DNA from: Lachnospiraceae bacterium UBA1755
GTDB taxonomy: Bacteria > Bacillota > Clostridia > Lachnospirales > Lachnospiraceae
DNA: 8,010 nt
Assembly: GCA_002314805.1 (NCBI GenBank)
Contig: DCHJ01000102.1
Coordinates: forward strand, 2,553 to 10,562
Direction: 5' to 3'
Shown here one piece after another: positions 1-7,365 of the stretch. Numbering within the stretch: the stretch's first letter is position 1; each line of letters opens with the position of its first letter. The notes below the pieces were generated by a model. That model searched no databases, was not told the DNA's origin, and saw nothing but the letters and a program-made list of their open reading frames with translations. A program made the translations under genes and the position numbers.

Positions 1-1019
1 AGTATACCTTCTATCTGACCCTCCAGATCAAGCTTGAGCAGCATATTGCTCCAATGTCTCAGGAGTTCCTTTTCGCTCCATACGCATATATCCTCCGGCA
101 TATCTGCAGTAACGATATCTGCCAGCAGCCCGCCGTTTGCAAAGCTCCTTCTCAGTATCAGATGCCTGAGGTAGCCTTCGTGACTGTTCTTATGCACATA
201 CGGGATCCTGAAAAGATTGAAGAACAGCACAGTAGCCTTAACGATCATATTGTAATCGTTATTTACTATACGGCAGTCATCACAGGTCACTACCGAATAA
301 AAGCTCTTGCGCTTATGCATGCCGAGTGTAAGCGGACCGTCCTTCACATCATCCCCGAAGGAGTATTCCATCTTATTCTTATATCTCTCATGGACCGGGC
401 TTTCCAATACACCTTCCCATACCGTATCTTCATCAAAGACCGGTGTCAGCGTGTTGAGGAGCTTTCTCTCCTTCTCTGCAAGCTGTGCTTCGTAGGTCAG
501 TCCGTTATAAAAACAGCCGCCGCATATACCGCTGTTGCCGCACCATACCTTCGTAAGCACATCGCCTTCGTAATGGAGAGTCATACGTATATCATGCGCA
601 CCCGCGATCAATAATGGCAAAAACAGTCTGTCGCCCTCCCAGAGGTTAAGCTCCATGATCTCATTCTTATCGATCCATCTGAGCTCGCCTTCGTCGCAGT
701 CGTAATCCAGTTCACCCTCGAAGCCGGTGGCTGTATAGAGGTACATGTTCTCATCATCCCAGATATCGGAAACGAATCCGATGACTCCGCGCAGCTCATA
801 ATGCGTAAGTGTCAGGCCGGTCTCCTCCTTGACCTCACGGAGCAGGCAGCCGTCGCCAGTCTCTCCGGGCTCGAATTTGCCGCCGATGCCTATCCACTTG
901 CCTTCGTTGAGGTCGTGCTCCTTCTTGTTGCGCAGCAGCATCAGATACCTGCCGTCCTTTTCGATGTAGCAAAGTGTCGTATTTATTCTGTTGTTATTCT
1001 TTTGTTTTCTTTTGCTCAT
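1..1019 (-). CDS. NUDIX hydrolase fused to RlmD/RumA-type rRNA uracil-C5 methyltransferase, C-terminus cut by window edge
   Basis: One uninterrupted frame of 339 codons runs off the left edge. Residues 13-140 form a NUDIX domain with a canonical NUDIX box G47-x5-E53-x7-R61-E62-V-x-E65-E66-x-G68-L69, resembling the 8-oxo-dGTPase-like type. From about residue 150 the protein matches uracil-C5 methyltransferases of the RlmD/RumA family. It has the 4Fe-4S motif C160-x5-C166-GG-C169 followed by LTYEAQL, the conserved RYKNKMEYSFG (212-222), and a probable fourth cluster ligand at C246 or C249. The SAM-binding catalytic half lies outside the window. Family members transfer methyl groups from SAM to C5 of uridines in 23S rRNA (U1939, or U747 and U1939). 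The usual N-terminal TRAM domain is absent and the NUDIX domain stands in its place. The start is ATG 1019-1017, preceded by GGAG (1030-1027) with a 7-base spacer; a stop codon abuts it upstream. Domain calls are firm; a functional link between the domains is inference. Confidence 0.9.
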   Translation of the reverse strand, partial: MSKRKQKNNNRINTTLCYIEKDGRYLMLLRNKKEHDLNEGKWIGIGGKFEPGETGDGCLLREVKEETGLTLTHYELRGVIGFVSDIWDDENMYLYTATGFEGELDYDCDEGELRWIDKNEIMELNLWEGDRLFLPLLIAGAHDIRMTLHYEGDVLTKVWCGNSGICGGCFYNGLTYEAQLAEKERKLLNTLTPVFDEDTVWEGVLESPVHERYKNKMEYSFGDDVKDGPLTLGMHKRKSFYSVVTCDDCRIVNNDYNMIVKATVLFFNLFRIPYVHKNSHEGYLRHLILRRSFANGGLLADIVTADMPEDICVWSEKELLRHWSNMLLKLDLEGQIEGI

Positions 1020-1049
1020 TTACATTCTCCGATGGGATTGCTCTGCCAT
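1020..1049 (-). CDS. possible 9-residue leader ORF ending directly at the next start codon
   Basis: An ATG in the loop of the 16-base palindrome opens a frame reading MAEQSHRRM. Its TAA is immediately followed by the ATG of the NUDIX-methyltransferase gene, an arrangement that could couple their translation. The purine run AGGAGG lies upstream (1070-1065), but the 15-base spacing is longer than optimal. The frame may equally be chance, since nine codons carry no coding signal. Confidence 0.2.
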   Translation of the reverse strand: MAEQSHRRM

Positions 1050-1056
1050 GGCAGAG
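1041..1056. promoter_or_regulatory. perfect 16-base palindrome upstream of the NUDIX-methyltransferase gene
   Basis: CTCTGCCATGGCAGAG is identical on both strands. As DNA it has the form of a dimeric regulator site. As RNA it could fold into a 6-bp stem with a CAUG loop, located 21 bases upstream of the next start codon. I recognise no specific regulator consensus. Confidence 0.35.
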
Positions 1057-1061
1057 GCTTT

Positions 1062-1071
1062 CTCCCTCCTC
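1062..1071 (-). promoter_or_regulatory. strong Shine-Dalgarno-like purine run without a well-spaced start codon
   Basis: The minus strand reads GAGGAGGGAG. No ATG, GTG or TTG lies 5-9 bases downstream; the nearest start is the ATG at 1049 in the palindrome. It could serve the short leader frame, act as a standby ribosome site for the 1019 start, or be incidental. Confidence 0.3.
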
Positions 1072-1076
1072 ATATC

Positions 1077-1092
1077 AAAAAGCTTCCGCTTT
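1077..1092 (-). terminator. weak stem-loop with short T-run after the membrane protein gene
   Basis: On the minus strand AAAGC-GGAA-GCTTT forms a 5-bp stem closed by a GNRA-type loop and ends in five T residues, beginning 2 bases after the stop codon of the membrane protein gene. The stem is short and AT-rich, so at best this would end a fraction of transcripts. If functional, the NUDIX-methyltransferase gene would need its own promoter. Confidence 0.22.
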
Positions 1093-1094
1093 GG

Positions 1095-1868
1095 TTATTT
1101 TTTCAGCCTTCTTATCCGCTCTGCCGTATATTCCTCGATCTGCTTTCGCAGATTTTTTAATTGTTTTTTGTGTGTGCACAGTTTTTCGGTACAGTTAGCG
1201 CAGCGAAGATAGTCATTGGTATTCTCTGAGAATCTTTCGGGATGCAGGAAGAATGTGATCTCCCATCTGACAAGCAGCGCCACCGATAATGCCAGCAGTA
1301 TCCACAGGTAGTCTCTGGTCACGAAGAACAGGGGTGTGAACATCATCGCGTAATCCCAGTTATAGATGCGGCATACACTGCAGCATTTGTTTTTCATAAA
1401 CCATGTCTGGAACGGACAGAAGAACAGTATGCAGATCATGTCGCACACGGAATATGCGCTGCACAGCAGGATCATTATTCCGTCATCCAGGATGTTCTTC
1501 ATACGGAGCAGTCCGAATATTCCGTTCATTACTATCCATATGAGAGCTATCAGAACTATTGCATTGTTATCGGCTATTTCAATTTCCGTTGATCCTGATT
1601 TGATGTAATTGCGTGCAAACTGTTTCTGACATCCCGGACTTTCGGCAATAGACGGGAAGAAACGCAGCACCATCTCAACTGTGAATACCACACATGTGAT
1701 AACGATTATGATCGGCCGCTTCTCAGCCTGATCCAGCAATGCCGGTCCCAGGTGCATCCGATACCGTATATACGAGAATGCCAGCAGGATAAACAGGATA
1801 GCCCTGTAGCCCAGCCGCACATAATGAAGCGTACTGACCGGGGTGAGTTTAACTTTGTTTTTGTTCAT
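1095..1868 (-). CDS. polytopic membrane protein with two cysteine clusters, function unknown
   Basis: The product is 257 residues from ATG 1868; positions below use that numbering. Hydrophobic segments lie near 18-36, 52-69, 103-121, 128-152 and 174-201, the last possibly two spans, giving about five or six membrane helices. A loop contains C162-C-x2-C166-RIYNWDY, and the charged C-terminal tail carries C213-x2-C216-x4-C221-x-H223, which could bind zinc, followed by a basic helical end. From memory, similar cysteine motifs recur in uncharacterised Clostridia membrane proteins, but I cannot assign a family. A TTG at 1880 would add four residues but has no ribosome site upstream. ATG 1868 is preferred, although GGTAGAG before it is weak and close. 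Its start lies 20 bases inside the end of the CapA-like gene, which suggests translational coupling. Confidence 0.82.
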   Translation of the reverse strand: MNKNKVKLTPVSTLHYVRLGYRAILFILLAFSYIRYRMHLGPALLDQAEKRPIIIVITCVVFTVEMVLRFFPSIAESPGCQKQFARNYIKSGSTEIEIADNNAIVLIALIWIVMNGIFGLLRMKNILDDGIMILLCSAYSVCDMICILFFCPFQTWFMKNKCCSVCRIYNWDYAMMFTPLFFVTRDYLWILLALSVALLVRWEITFFLHPERFSENTNDYLRCANCTEKLCTHKKQLKNLRKQIEEYTAERIRRLKK

Positions 1869-3456
1869 CGTCTCTACCAATCTGTTTTATTATGACATTA
1901 CTTGTCGGCCTGCGATACTCAAAGCCGCTGTTGATCTCCTTAAGCTCATAGCCTGCCAGGCGGCATCCGTCGGATGTGCGGATGACGGTAAATTTTGCCA
2001 GACCTCCGACCCGGCAGTCCTCATCATCCATGGTCGATATGAGATTTCCGAGCGAATAGTAGCAAAGCATGGTCCGGTCATCTTTCCTTATCAGTTCCAT
2101 TTTCTGGAGCACATGAGGATGTGAACCTACTACAACACCTGCGCCGCAATCCATAAAGATATCAGTCCATTTTTTCTGGAAGTCATCTATATCCCTGTCG
2201 TATTCCGTACCCCAGTGGACAAACACAATGACAAAATCACTGTCATCTCTTCCCTGCAGCAATTCCTCTTTCACTCTTTCCTCATCAGAAAGTGTATGGA
2301 CCATGTGGGGATACTCCCCGGGAATGGGCTGTCCGTTAGTAGAGAAGGTATAATTAAATAAAGCAAATCTGATACCCTGCCGCTCCAGTATCTTATATGG
2401 TTCATTTTCGACCTTTGATGACGGCTGTGCTCCGATATACATCACGTTATTGTCATCGTACAGTCCTGTCGTAAAATCCACAGCCTCATATCCCTTATCC
2501 AGCATATGATTTGTCGCCAGCTCGACCACATCAAACCCGGACCGGATTATCTCTTCCCCAACCTCTGCAGGGGAACCGAAACGCGGAAAGGTACTGTATT
2601 CTTCAGGCCGGGTCACAAGTACGGTCTCTTCCTGACAGATATTTACATCTGTTTCCTCCATATCAGACCTGATCTCATCAAAAAGGAATGAAAAGCCTTC
2701 TTCGGAACGCAGACCGTAATCATAAATTGCTTTATGTATTATCAGATCGCCCGTGGCCATGAACGATACTCCGGTCCTGAGTTTGAGTCCGAAGCTGTCC
2801 CAGTCCCAGCAGCTTTCTTTTCCCGACAGCTCATGAATGATCAGACGGCGTTTTTCATTGAATTCCCATGACCTCGCGGTCAGACCGATATCCGATGCCC
2901 ACCAGATCGGTTTAACCGTATCCTCCAGAATATCAAATATATATATGTGCTGCCCCCATTTTTCTTCTGATTTTTCATTCCAAAGCCTGAGGTCAATATT
3001 TGTTCCGATTTTCCACAAAAGCAGCAGCAGTTCATTTTCGCCGTCTGAATCAATATCGCATACCAGCATATCCTGAATGAGACAGTTCTCCGGCGATTCC
3101 CATTGACCAAGCCTTACTCTTTTATCTGTAAGAACGGCTGTCCTGTCTTCGTTTCCTGCGGCAGCCGCAGGGATCGTGATCTCTTTTTCGTGCCATTCTA
3201 TCCACTCCGGCAGGAAAGCCCCGTCTGCATCAGCTATGTCCTCTCTCTCATCCGCGATAACCGCATCCGCGGCAACCTCATCCGCGCTGACCGCAGTCTT
3301 ACCCGTCCGGTCAGTTTTCTCTCTTCTTTGTGCCAGGAGCAGGCACAGCAAAACAATGCAAAGCAAAAGCCCTGCCAGAATTATTGCCAGTATACGGCAG
3401 GGACTTTTCTTTGCATTCCTCATCCTGTCTGATTTTTCAGCATCTCCATTGCCCAT
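1849..3456 (-). CDS. CapA/PgsA-like membrane-anchored protein (PGA_cap metallophosphoesterase fold)
   Basis: 535 residues. A basic N-terminus and hydrophobic segment (about 20-42) predict a single membrane anchor with the rest outside. An acidic Ala/Asp linker (about 54-80) and an extra domain (about 81-225) follow, the latter holding a calcium-type DxDxDGxxE stretch (134-142). The PGA_cap domain begins near 229 and shows GDLIIH (236-241), ATNH (314-317), HWGTE (414-418), GSHPH (444-448) and YSLGN (467-471). These carry the metal-ligand Asp, Asn and His of the calcineurin-like fold. Relatives include CapA/PgsA of poly-gamma-glutamate capsule systems, but no capB or capC synthase partner is visible, so poly-glutamate synthesis is not supported. 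It lies 35 bases after the DUF3160 gene. The ATG at 3456 has no clear ribosome site; coupling to the upstream stop, or a start at Met12 (3423), is possible. Confidence 0.9.
   Translation of the reverse strand: MGNGDAEKSDRMRNAKKSPCRILAIILAGLLLCIVLLCLLLAQRREKTDRTGKTAVSADEVAADAVIADEREDIADADGAFLPEWIEWHEKEITIPAAAAGNEDRTAVLTDKRVRLGQWESPENCLIQDMLVCDIDSDGENELLLLLWKIGTNIDLRLWNEKSEEKWGQHIYIFDILEDTVKPIWWASDIGLTARSWEFNEKRRLIIHELSGKESCWDWDSFGLKLRTGVSFMATGDLIIHKAIYDYGLRSEEGFSFLFDEIRSDMEETDVNICQEETVLVTRPEEYSTFPRFGSPAEVGEEIIRSGFDVVELATNHMLDKGYEAVDFTTGLYDDNNVMYIGAQPSSKVENEPYKILERQGIRFALFNYTFSTNGQPIPGEYPHMVHTLSDEERVKEELLQGRDDSDFVIVFVHWGTEYDRDIDDFQKKWTDIFMDCGAGVVVGSHPHVLQKMELIRKDDRTMLCYYSLGNLISTMDDEDCRVGGLAKFTVIRTSDGCRLAGYELKEINSGFEYRRPTSNVIIKQIGRDDEQKQS
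3249..3286 (-). repeat. three CATCCGCG units at exact 15-base spacing in the capA-like linker
   Basis: On the plus strand CATCCGCG recurs at 3249, 3264 and 3279. In the protein this gives three related 5-residue units, ADEVA, ADAVI and ADERE, in the linker between the membrane anchor and the extracellular part. It looks like a small in-frame tandem duplication that could vary in copy number without breaking the frame. Confidence 0.6.
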
Positions 3457-3491
3457 GATGATTCATACTGTATTACTGCACAGAGACTTTT

Positions 3492-5903
3492 TTACCATCT
3501 GTTAGCTCTGTAGCAATCGCTCCATGGCGCGTGATCCTTTTTCCTGCTGGTATCATATTCTCCACGTTCATTAAGTTCAAGCCCCATCATCTGACGCCAC
3601 TGTGAATCAGTCAGTCTCTCGCTGCTGCTGAACTGATAGAAGCTGTACACAGTCCCTTTGACAAGCTTAAGCTCCCCCGCAACCGGTGCAACAGCATAAA
3701 CAAGCGAGGGATTTCCGGTTGCTGCTTCCAGACATTCTCTGCCATCACTTGCTACATCTGCAATTATTGCAGCAGGATGCTGCTGAGTACCGGGATATTC
3801 CTCTCCGGTATCCATGGACATCACGTCATGCCAGAATTCACTGAGATACGTGCCGTAGTTTCTGATAAGATCATATTCGTCATCTGTCAGGATCTCATTT
3901 TTAAGCTCTTTTTCAGAAATCGTGATGAGCGCACCGGACAGACTGCTGAGCCTGTCAAGATTCTCCGCATCCCTCTCGCTTAATGCTCCGTACTTCATAA
4001 GTCCGGACTTTGTATTCTTAACGAGTGCAGTAATGCAGGCATAAACCTTATACTCAGGCTCTACGTAGCCTCTGTCATCAAAATCGACAATAGGCTCTCC
4101 GTCTCCCTCAGCCATGACCTGCTTTGAATACAGTATCGTATCATGCTTCAGTTCCGTATAGCTTCCCAGAAATGTCTCAAGATCCTTTCTTGCCCACTCC
4201 CTGCATGTCATAAACCACGGATATCCGTCTTTCTTTTCATCAAGCAGCGGTCTCAGTGCATATAGCCACTGTGAATAAAGACTTGTCCGCCACAGTTCAG
4301 TATCATCTCCGGAATATACGGTTCTGAGCTTCTCAACCTTAGGCACGTATTCTGCAAATCTCTCAATCCCGTCCCCTTTCAGAATCTCAAGTGCCTCGTC
4401 GCTTCCAAGAGCTGCAGGAATATCAAGCGCATCCGGAAGAGTCCTTCTTTCACCATCGGCACTTCCCGCTAACTGAGAATAAACCAGCTGCTGGAATATT
4501 TCCGCATCAATGCTGAAGCGCTGACCCATAACGCGAAAGCCCTTTGTATCATCAAAAGATTCCTCGGCTGTTTTACCCGGAAGCGAATTGATCCTGGGAG
4601 GCTCCAGCACCGATGTCAGTTCACAGAACCGTACCCAGCTGTCCTCATTGCCAATAAGATCCTGAGGCTGAACAGCTTCGCCATACGCCTCCTTAGCTGC
4701 CGGCCAGTATTCACAATATGACAGATCATCACTCTCTCCCGCAAAAAATGATGTTATTGCATATACTGTCTCCCAGCTTTCATAGCATGCTTCATCATTC
4801 ATCGCAAGTGTCATCAGCAGGGCCGAGCGGTTCATAGACTCCGCATTTTGCCGGAAATTCATCCTTCCATACCACATCATCGTCCGGAAGTATCTCTCAA
4901 GATCCTCGTCACCGTCATAATACCCGCGCGGTTTATACTGCGAGTAATCCTCGCTGTTTCCTGTGACATGCGAATCCGCAGTCCCCGAAGCCCCATTGAT
5001 CAGCTCAAGTTCAGCATTTACGGCTTCTGTTACTGCTTCGGGGATCACTGCTTTATCCGACAGCAGTCTTGATGCAACTGAGAAAAATGCAACATTTCTG
5101 TATGCAGCCTCTTCCCACCTGGAGTCTGTCCTCAGGATGTTGTACTGCTCTATGCTTTTGCTGAGCATATTATTGGTAAACCTCGACAGCTCGTCCAGAA
5201 GATACTGCCGTTCAGTACTTTTAAGCAAATGCTGGAAATACAGATGATAAGTATGAAGCATGGAGTCCGCAGTAACAAAATTAGCATAATGCCAGTATCG
5301 GTTAAACTCATATTCTTCGAAATACTCGCTGCCACCCATGTCAGTAACGAAAAAGCCTTTATTTTCAAGCATCTCCTTCTGCCGGTCAGAAAGATTAAAC
5401 CGATCTATCTGCACCACATTGCCAAGACCTGTCTCCGGTCTCAGCGCTGTCGATTCCGGTATAAATCCCGTATCATACAGCGATTCCGGTGCCACTTCTG
5501 AAAATGCCCGAGAAAATTCTCTCTGCACATCCGAAGAGTAATGCAGCTCTGCCTGTCCGACATCCCCAAGCTTGCTGTCCTTTATCTCTTCACGGTCCGT
5601 TTCATCATCATCGTCATCATCCGATGCTTCGGGCTCTTCTCTTTCGGATCTGTCCTTATCAGCTGCTGCCACCTTACTGCCGGTGTCTGTGTCATCCAAT
5701 CTCACTGTCCTGATAAATACTGCCAGAAGGATCGCTGCAGCGCAGGCCGCCACTGCAATAATGCAGCATAATACGATGGTCAGCGTCTTCCTGTTTTCGG
5801 GATCCGCCCCCGCATCTGTATTAAGCATCGGATTAGGCGCACCGCAGCGGGAGCAGAACTTATCATTCTGACCCATCGGGCTATTACAATTAGTACATCT
5901 CAT
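3492..5903 (-). CDS. zinc-ribbon, membrane-anchored DUF3160 protein
   Basis: 803 residues. The N-terminus is a zinc ribbon, C3-x2-C6 and C17-x2-C20. One membrane helix (about 41-64) and an acidic linker with six consecutive Asp (95-100) follow. Residues from about 160 to 770 match DUF3160 (Pfam PF11369) as I know it: FVTADSMLHTYHLYFQHLL (209-227), SYTELKHDTILYSKQ (581-595) and a C-terminal part with HPAAIIADV (709-717), LEAATGNPSLVYAV (725-738) and VYSFYQF (752-758). The topology is probably cytoplasmic zinc ribbon, then helix, then a large outside domain. No enzymatic activity is known to me for DUF3160; it is mostly helical and conserved in secreted or lipoprotein-like proteins of Clostridia, Bacteroidetes and archaea. 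ATG 5903 is backed by GGAGG (5914-5910) with a 6-base spacer. The gene sits between the MlrC-like and CapA-like genes, 38 and 35 bases from each. Confidence 0.9.
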   Translation of the reverse strand: MRCTNCNSPMGQNDKFCSRCGAPNPMLNTDAGADPENRKTLTIVLCCIIAVAACAAAILLAVFIRTVRLDDTDTGSKVAAADKDRSEREEPEASDDDDDDETDREEIKDSKLGDVGQAELHYSSDVQREFSRAFSEVAPESLYDTGFIPESTALRPETGLGNVVQIDRFNLSDRQKEMLENKGFFVTDMGGSEYFEEYEFNRYWHYANFVTADSMLHTYHLYFQHLLKSTERQYLLDELSRFTNNMLSKSIEQYNILRTDSRWEEAAYRNVAFFSVASRLLSDKAVIPEAVTEAVNAELELINGASGTADSHVTGNSEDYSQYKPRGYYDGDEDLERYFRTMMWYGRMNFRQNAESMNRSALLMTLAMNDEACYESWETVYAITSFFAGESDDLSYCEYWPAAKEAYGEAVQPQDLIGNEDSWVRFCELTSVLEPPRINSLPGKTAEESFDDTKGFRVMGQRFSIDAEIFQQLVYSQLAGSADGERRTLPDALDIPAALGSDEALEILKGDGIERFAEYVPKVEKLRTVYSGDDTELWRTSLYSQWLYALRPLLDEKKDGYPWFMTCREWARKDLETFLGSYTELKHDTILYSKQVMAEGDGEPIVDFDDRGYVEPEYKVYACITALVKNTKSGLMKYGALSERDAENLDRLSSLSGALITISEKELKNEILTDDEYDLIRNYGTYLSEFWHDVMSMDTGEEYPGTQQHPAAIIADVASDGRECLEAATGNPSLVYAVAPVAGELKLVKGTVYSFYQFSSSERLTDSQWRQMMGLELNERGEYDTSRKKDHAPWSDCYRANRW
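5602..5621 (-). repeat. trinucleotide tract encoding a poly-Asp run
   Basis: An almost pure TCA/TCG trinucleotide run on the plus strand encodes the Asp95-Asp100 tract of the DUF3160 protein, just outside its membrane helix. Length changes by slippage would stay in frame. Confidence 0.5.
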
Positions 5904-5916
5904 AACTATCCTCCGT

Positions 5917-5933
5917 GAAGCATTGGCTGCTTC
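5917..5933 (-). promoter_or_regulatory. small hairpin just upstream of the DUF3160 ribosome site
   Basis: GAAGCA and TGCTTC (5917-5922 and 5928-5933) can pair around a 5-base loop in the 38-base gap. The stem ends two bases from the GGAGG of the DUF3160 gene, so it might modulate translation between the two genes. It lacks a T-run and is not a terminator. Confidence 0.3.
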
Positions 5934-5941
5934 TTTAATTG

Positions 5942-7357
5942 TTAAATAAAATCATCTTCCAGCGGGTACATAGGTCTTCTGATATTGGTAAGTCCCAGAT
6001 CCTCAAGCCTTTCTCCCGAACTGCCCGGAGTAAATGCCAGGATCGATCTTTCTGCAATGGCTGCAAGCTCAGGGAAGAGATATCCCAGTTTTACCACAAC
6101 GATATCAAAATCCCTGATATTGATATCTACGGACTCATAAATCTCCAGCCTGCACATCGATGCACGGTTCTTCGTGATGACCACTGTCATGTCATCACAT
6201 TCGATGGTCGCTGAAGGTCCCTCATTGCCACCCGAATATGCTATTATATCTCCCCTGTGGATCAGTTTACCCGTAATCTGTGCCTTCTCACTCCTCTCAT
6301 CAAGGCTGCCGCCGACTGTAAGCGTAAGTACATCTCCTATTTCTGCCTCGTAGCACTTCATGCACGCCGCTTCATCAGCAATACCTGCAATCAGTACCTT
6401 CTTTGCACCGGCTTCCTGCAGACGGTTGATCATATAGCCATTATCACCCGCTGCTCCTGCAGTTGTATTATCACCCGAATCCGAAATGAATACCTGATGT
6501 ACTGTATCAGCCATCGCCCTGTTTATGGCTTCTATCGGATCAACCGCTTCGATGAGAAACTTAAAATCATGACGGGCATCCCACCACATCTGTGCAAGCT
6601 CATCGGCGATCTTCTTTGCGGTCACATTATCATTCTCATGGGTTACAACAAAGCTCGGTCCCATATACGGCTCATCTATCCACTGATGTCCCGCATATAC
6701 CTGTACGCAGATCATACCGGGAATCGTGCGCTCATACTCAGCTGCCTTTTCCATAATGCTGCACAGCGGCTCAAGAGCGGTCTGAACAGCATCTCCACAT
6801 TCCACTACGTTTACGCGGGACAGCTGTGGTGATGGCAATATCCCCTTTTCGATTATTTTAATCAGATTCTCAAGAGCACGTATCTGTGTCTCATTATGAT
6901 CCGAATGAGGTGCTGTCCTGAAAGCTGTCATGCAGTTTACAAGCCCGGCGATCTCATCCGTATTATCTGCATGGAAATCCATAGCCAGCGAGATCGGGAC
7001 TGAGTATCCTACCTTGCTGCGTATCTGCTGCATCAGGTATGTATCACCCGGTCCTATCTCCTCAACGTACATTGTACCATGAATATACAGCCAGATCCCA
7101 TCTATACCTTCTGTCGGTATCATAGAAACCAGTTCATCCGCCAGGCGTAAGAAATCTTCCTTCCTTACAGCCCCTCCCGGTAATGCACTTGCAAATATCG
7201 TCGGTACCACTTCACATCCATGTGCCCTGAGCGTATCCATGATGGCAATCTTCTCATACATTGCCTCGCCTCTGGCATAATCAAAATCCTCAAACCTCGT
7301 TGCTACAGGTGATAAACTGTTTCCTTCTGTCTGAAGGGAGCCTATACATATCCTCAT
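5942..7357 (-). CDS. M81/MlrC-family metallopeptidase-like protein
   Basis: 471 residues from Met at 7357. The two parts of the MlrC family are visible: an N-terminal metal domain (DUF1485/MlrC_N type) and a C-terminal MlrC_C-type domain. In numbering from the Met at 7363, motifs are TEGNSLSP (12-19, equivalent to the family HETNTFSP), YIHGTM (93-98), AMDFHADN (127-134), FRTAPHSDHNET (148-159), SDSGDNTTAGAAGDN (294-308) and KLGYLFPEL followed by FTPGSSG. Glu13, Asp129 and His153 are the likely zinc ligands. MlrC of sphingomonads cleaves linearised microcystin peptides; Firmicutes relatives have unknown substrates, so a peptide or amide hydrolase acting in the cytoplasm is the most I can claim. 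No signal peptide is seen. AGGAG at 7370-7366 is 2 bases from the ATG at 7363 but 8 from the ATG at 7357, which favours the latter. It is the first gene of the apparent operon. Confidence 0.9.
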   Translation of the reverse strand: MRICIGSLQTEGNSLSPVATRFEDFDYARGEAMYEKIAIMDTLRAHGCEVVPTIFASALPGGAVRKEDFLRLADELVSMIPTEGIDGIWLYIHGTMYVEEIGPGDTYLMQQIRSKVGYSVPISLAMDFHADNTDEIAGLVNCMTAFRTAPHSDHNETQIRALENLIKIIEKGILPSPQLSRVNVVECGDAVQTALEPLCSIMEKAAEYERTIPGMICVQVYAGHQWIDEPYMGPSFVVTHENDNVTAKKIADELAQMWWDARHDFKFLIEAVDPIEAINRAMADTVHQVFISDSGDNTTAGAAGDNGYMINRLQEAGAKKVLIAGIADEAACMKCYEAEIGDVLTLTVGGSLDERSEKAQITGKLIHRGDIIAYSGGNEGPSATIECDDMTVVITKNRASMCRLEIYESVDINIRDFDIVVVKLGYLFPELAAIAERSILAFTPGSSGERLEDLGLTNIRRPMYPLEDDFI

Positions 7358-7365
7358 TTTCATTT

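Noticed and set aside
54..614. Open plus-strand frame of 186 codons.
   Set aside because: It lies opposite the strongly supported methyltransferase domain, has no ribosome site and shows no recognisable motifs.
1138..1158. Terminator-like hairpin on the plus strand: ATCTGC-TTTC-GCAGAT followed by six Ts.
   Set aside because: It lies within the coding end of the minus-strand membrane protein gene, no plus-strand gene leads into it, and the sequence is explained by the codons of LRKQI. It could stop antisense transcripts, but nothing supports that.
1849..3456. Poly-gamma-glutamate capsule operon suggested by the CapA-like gene.
   Set aside because: No capB or capC synthase gene is in the window, and CapA-domain proteins occur widely outside capsule operons.
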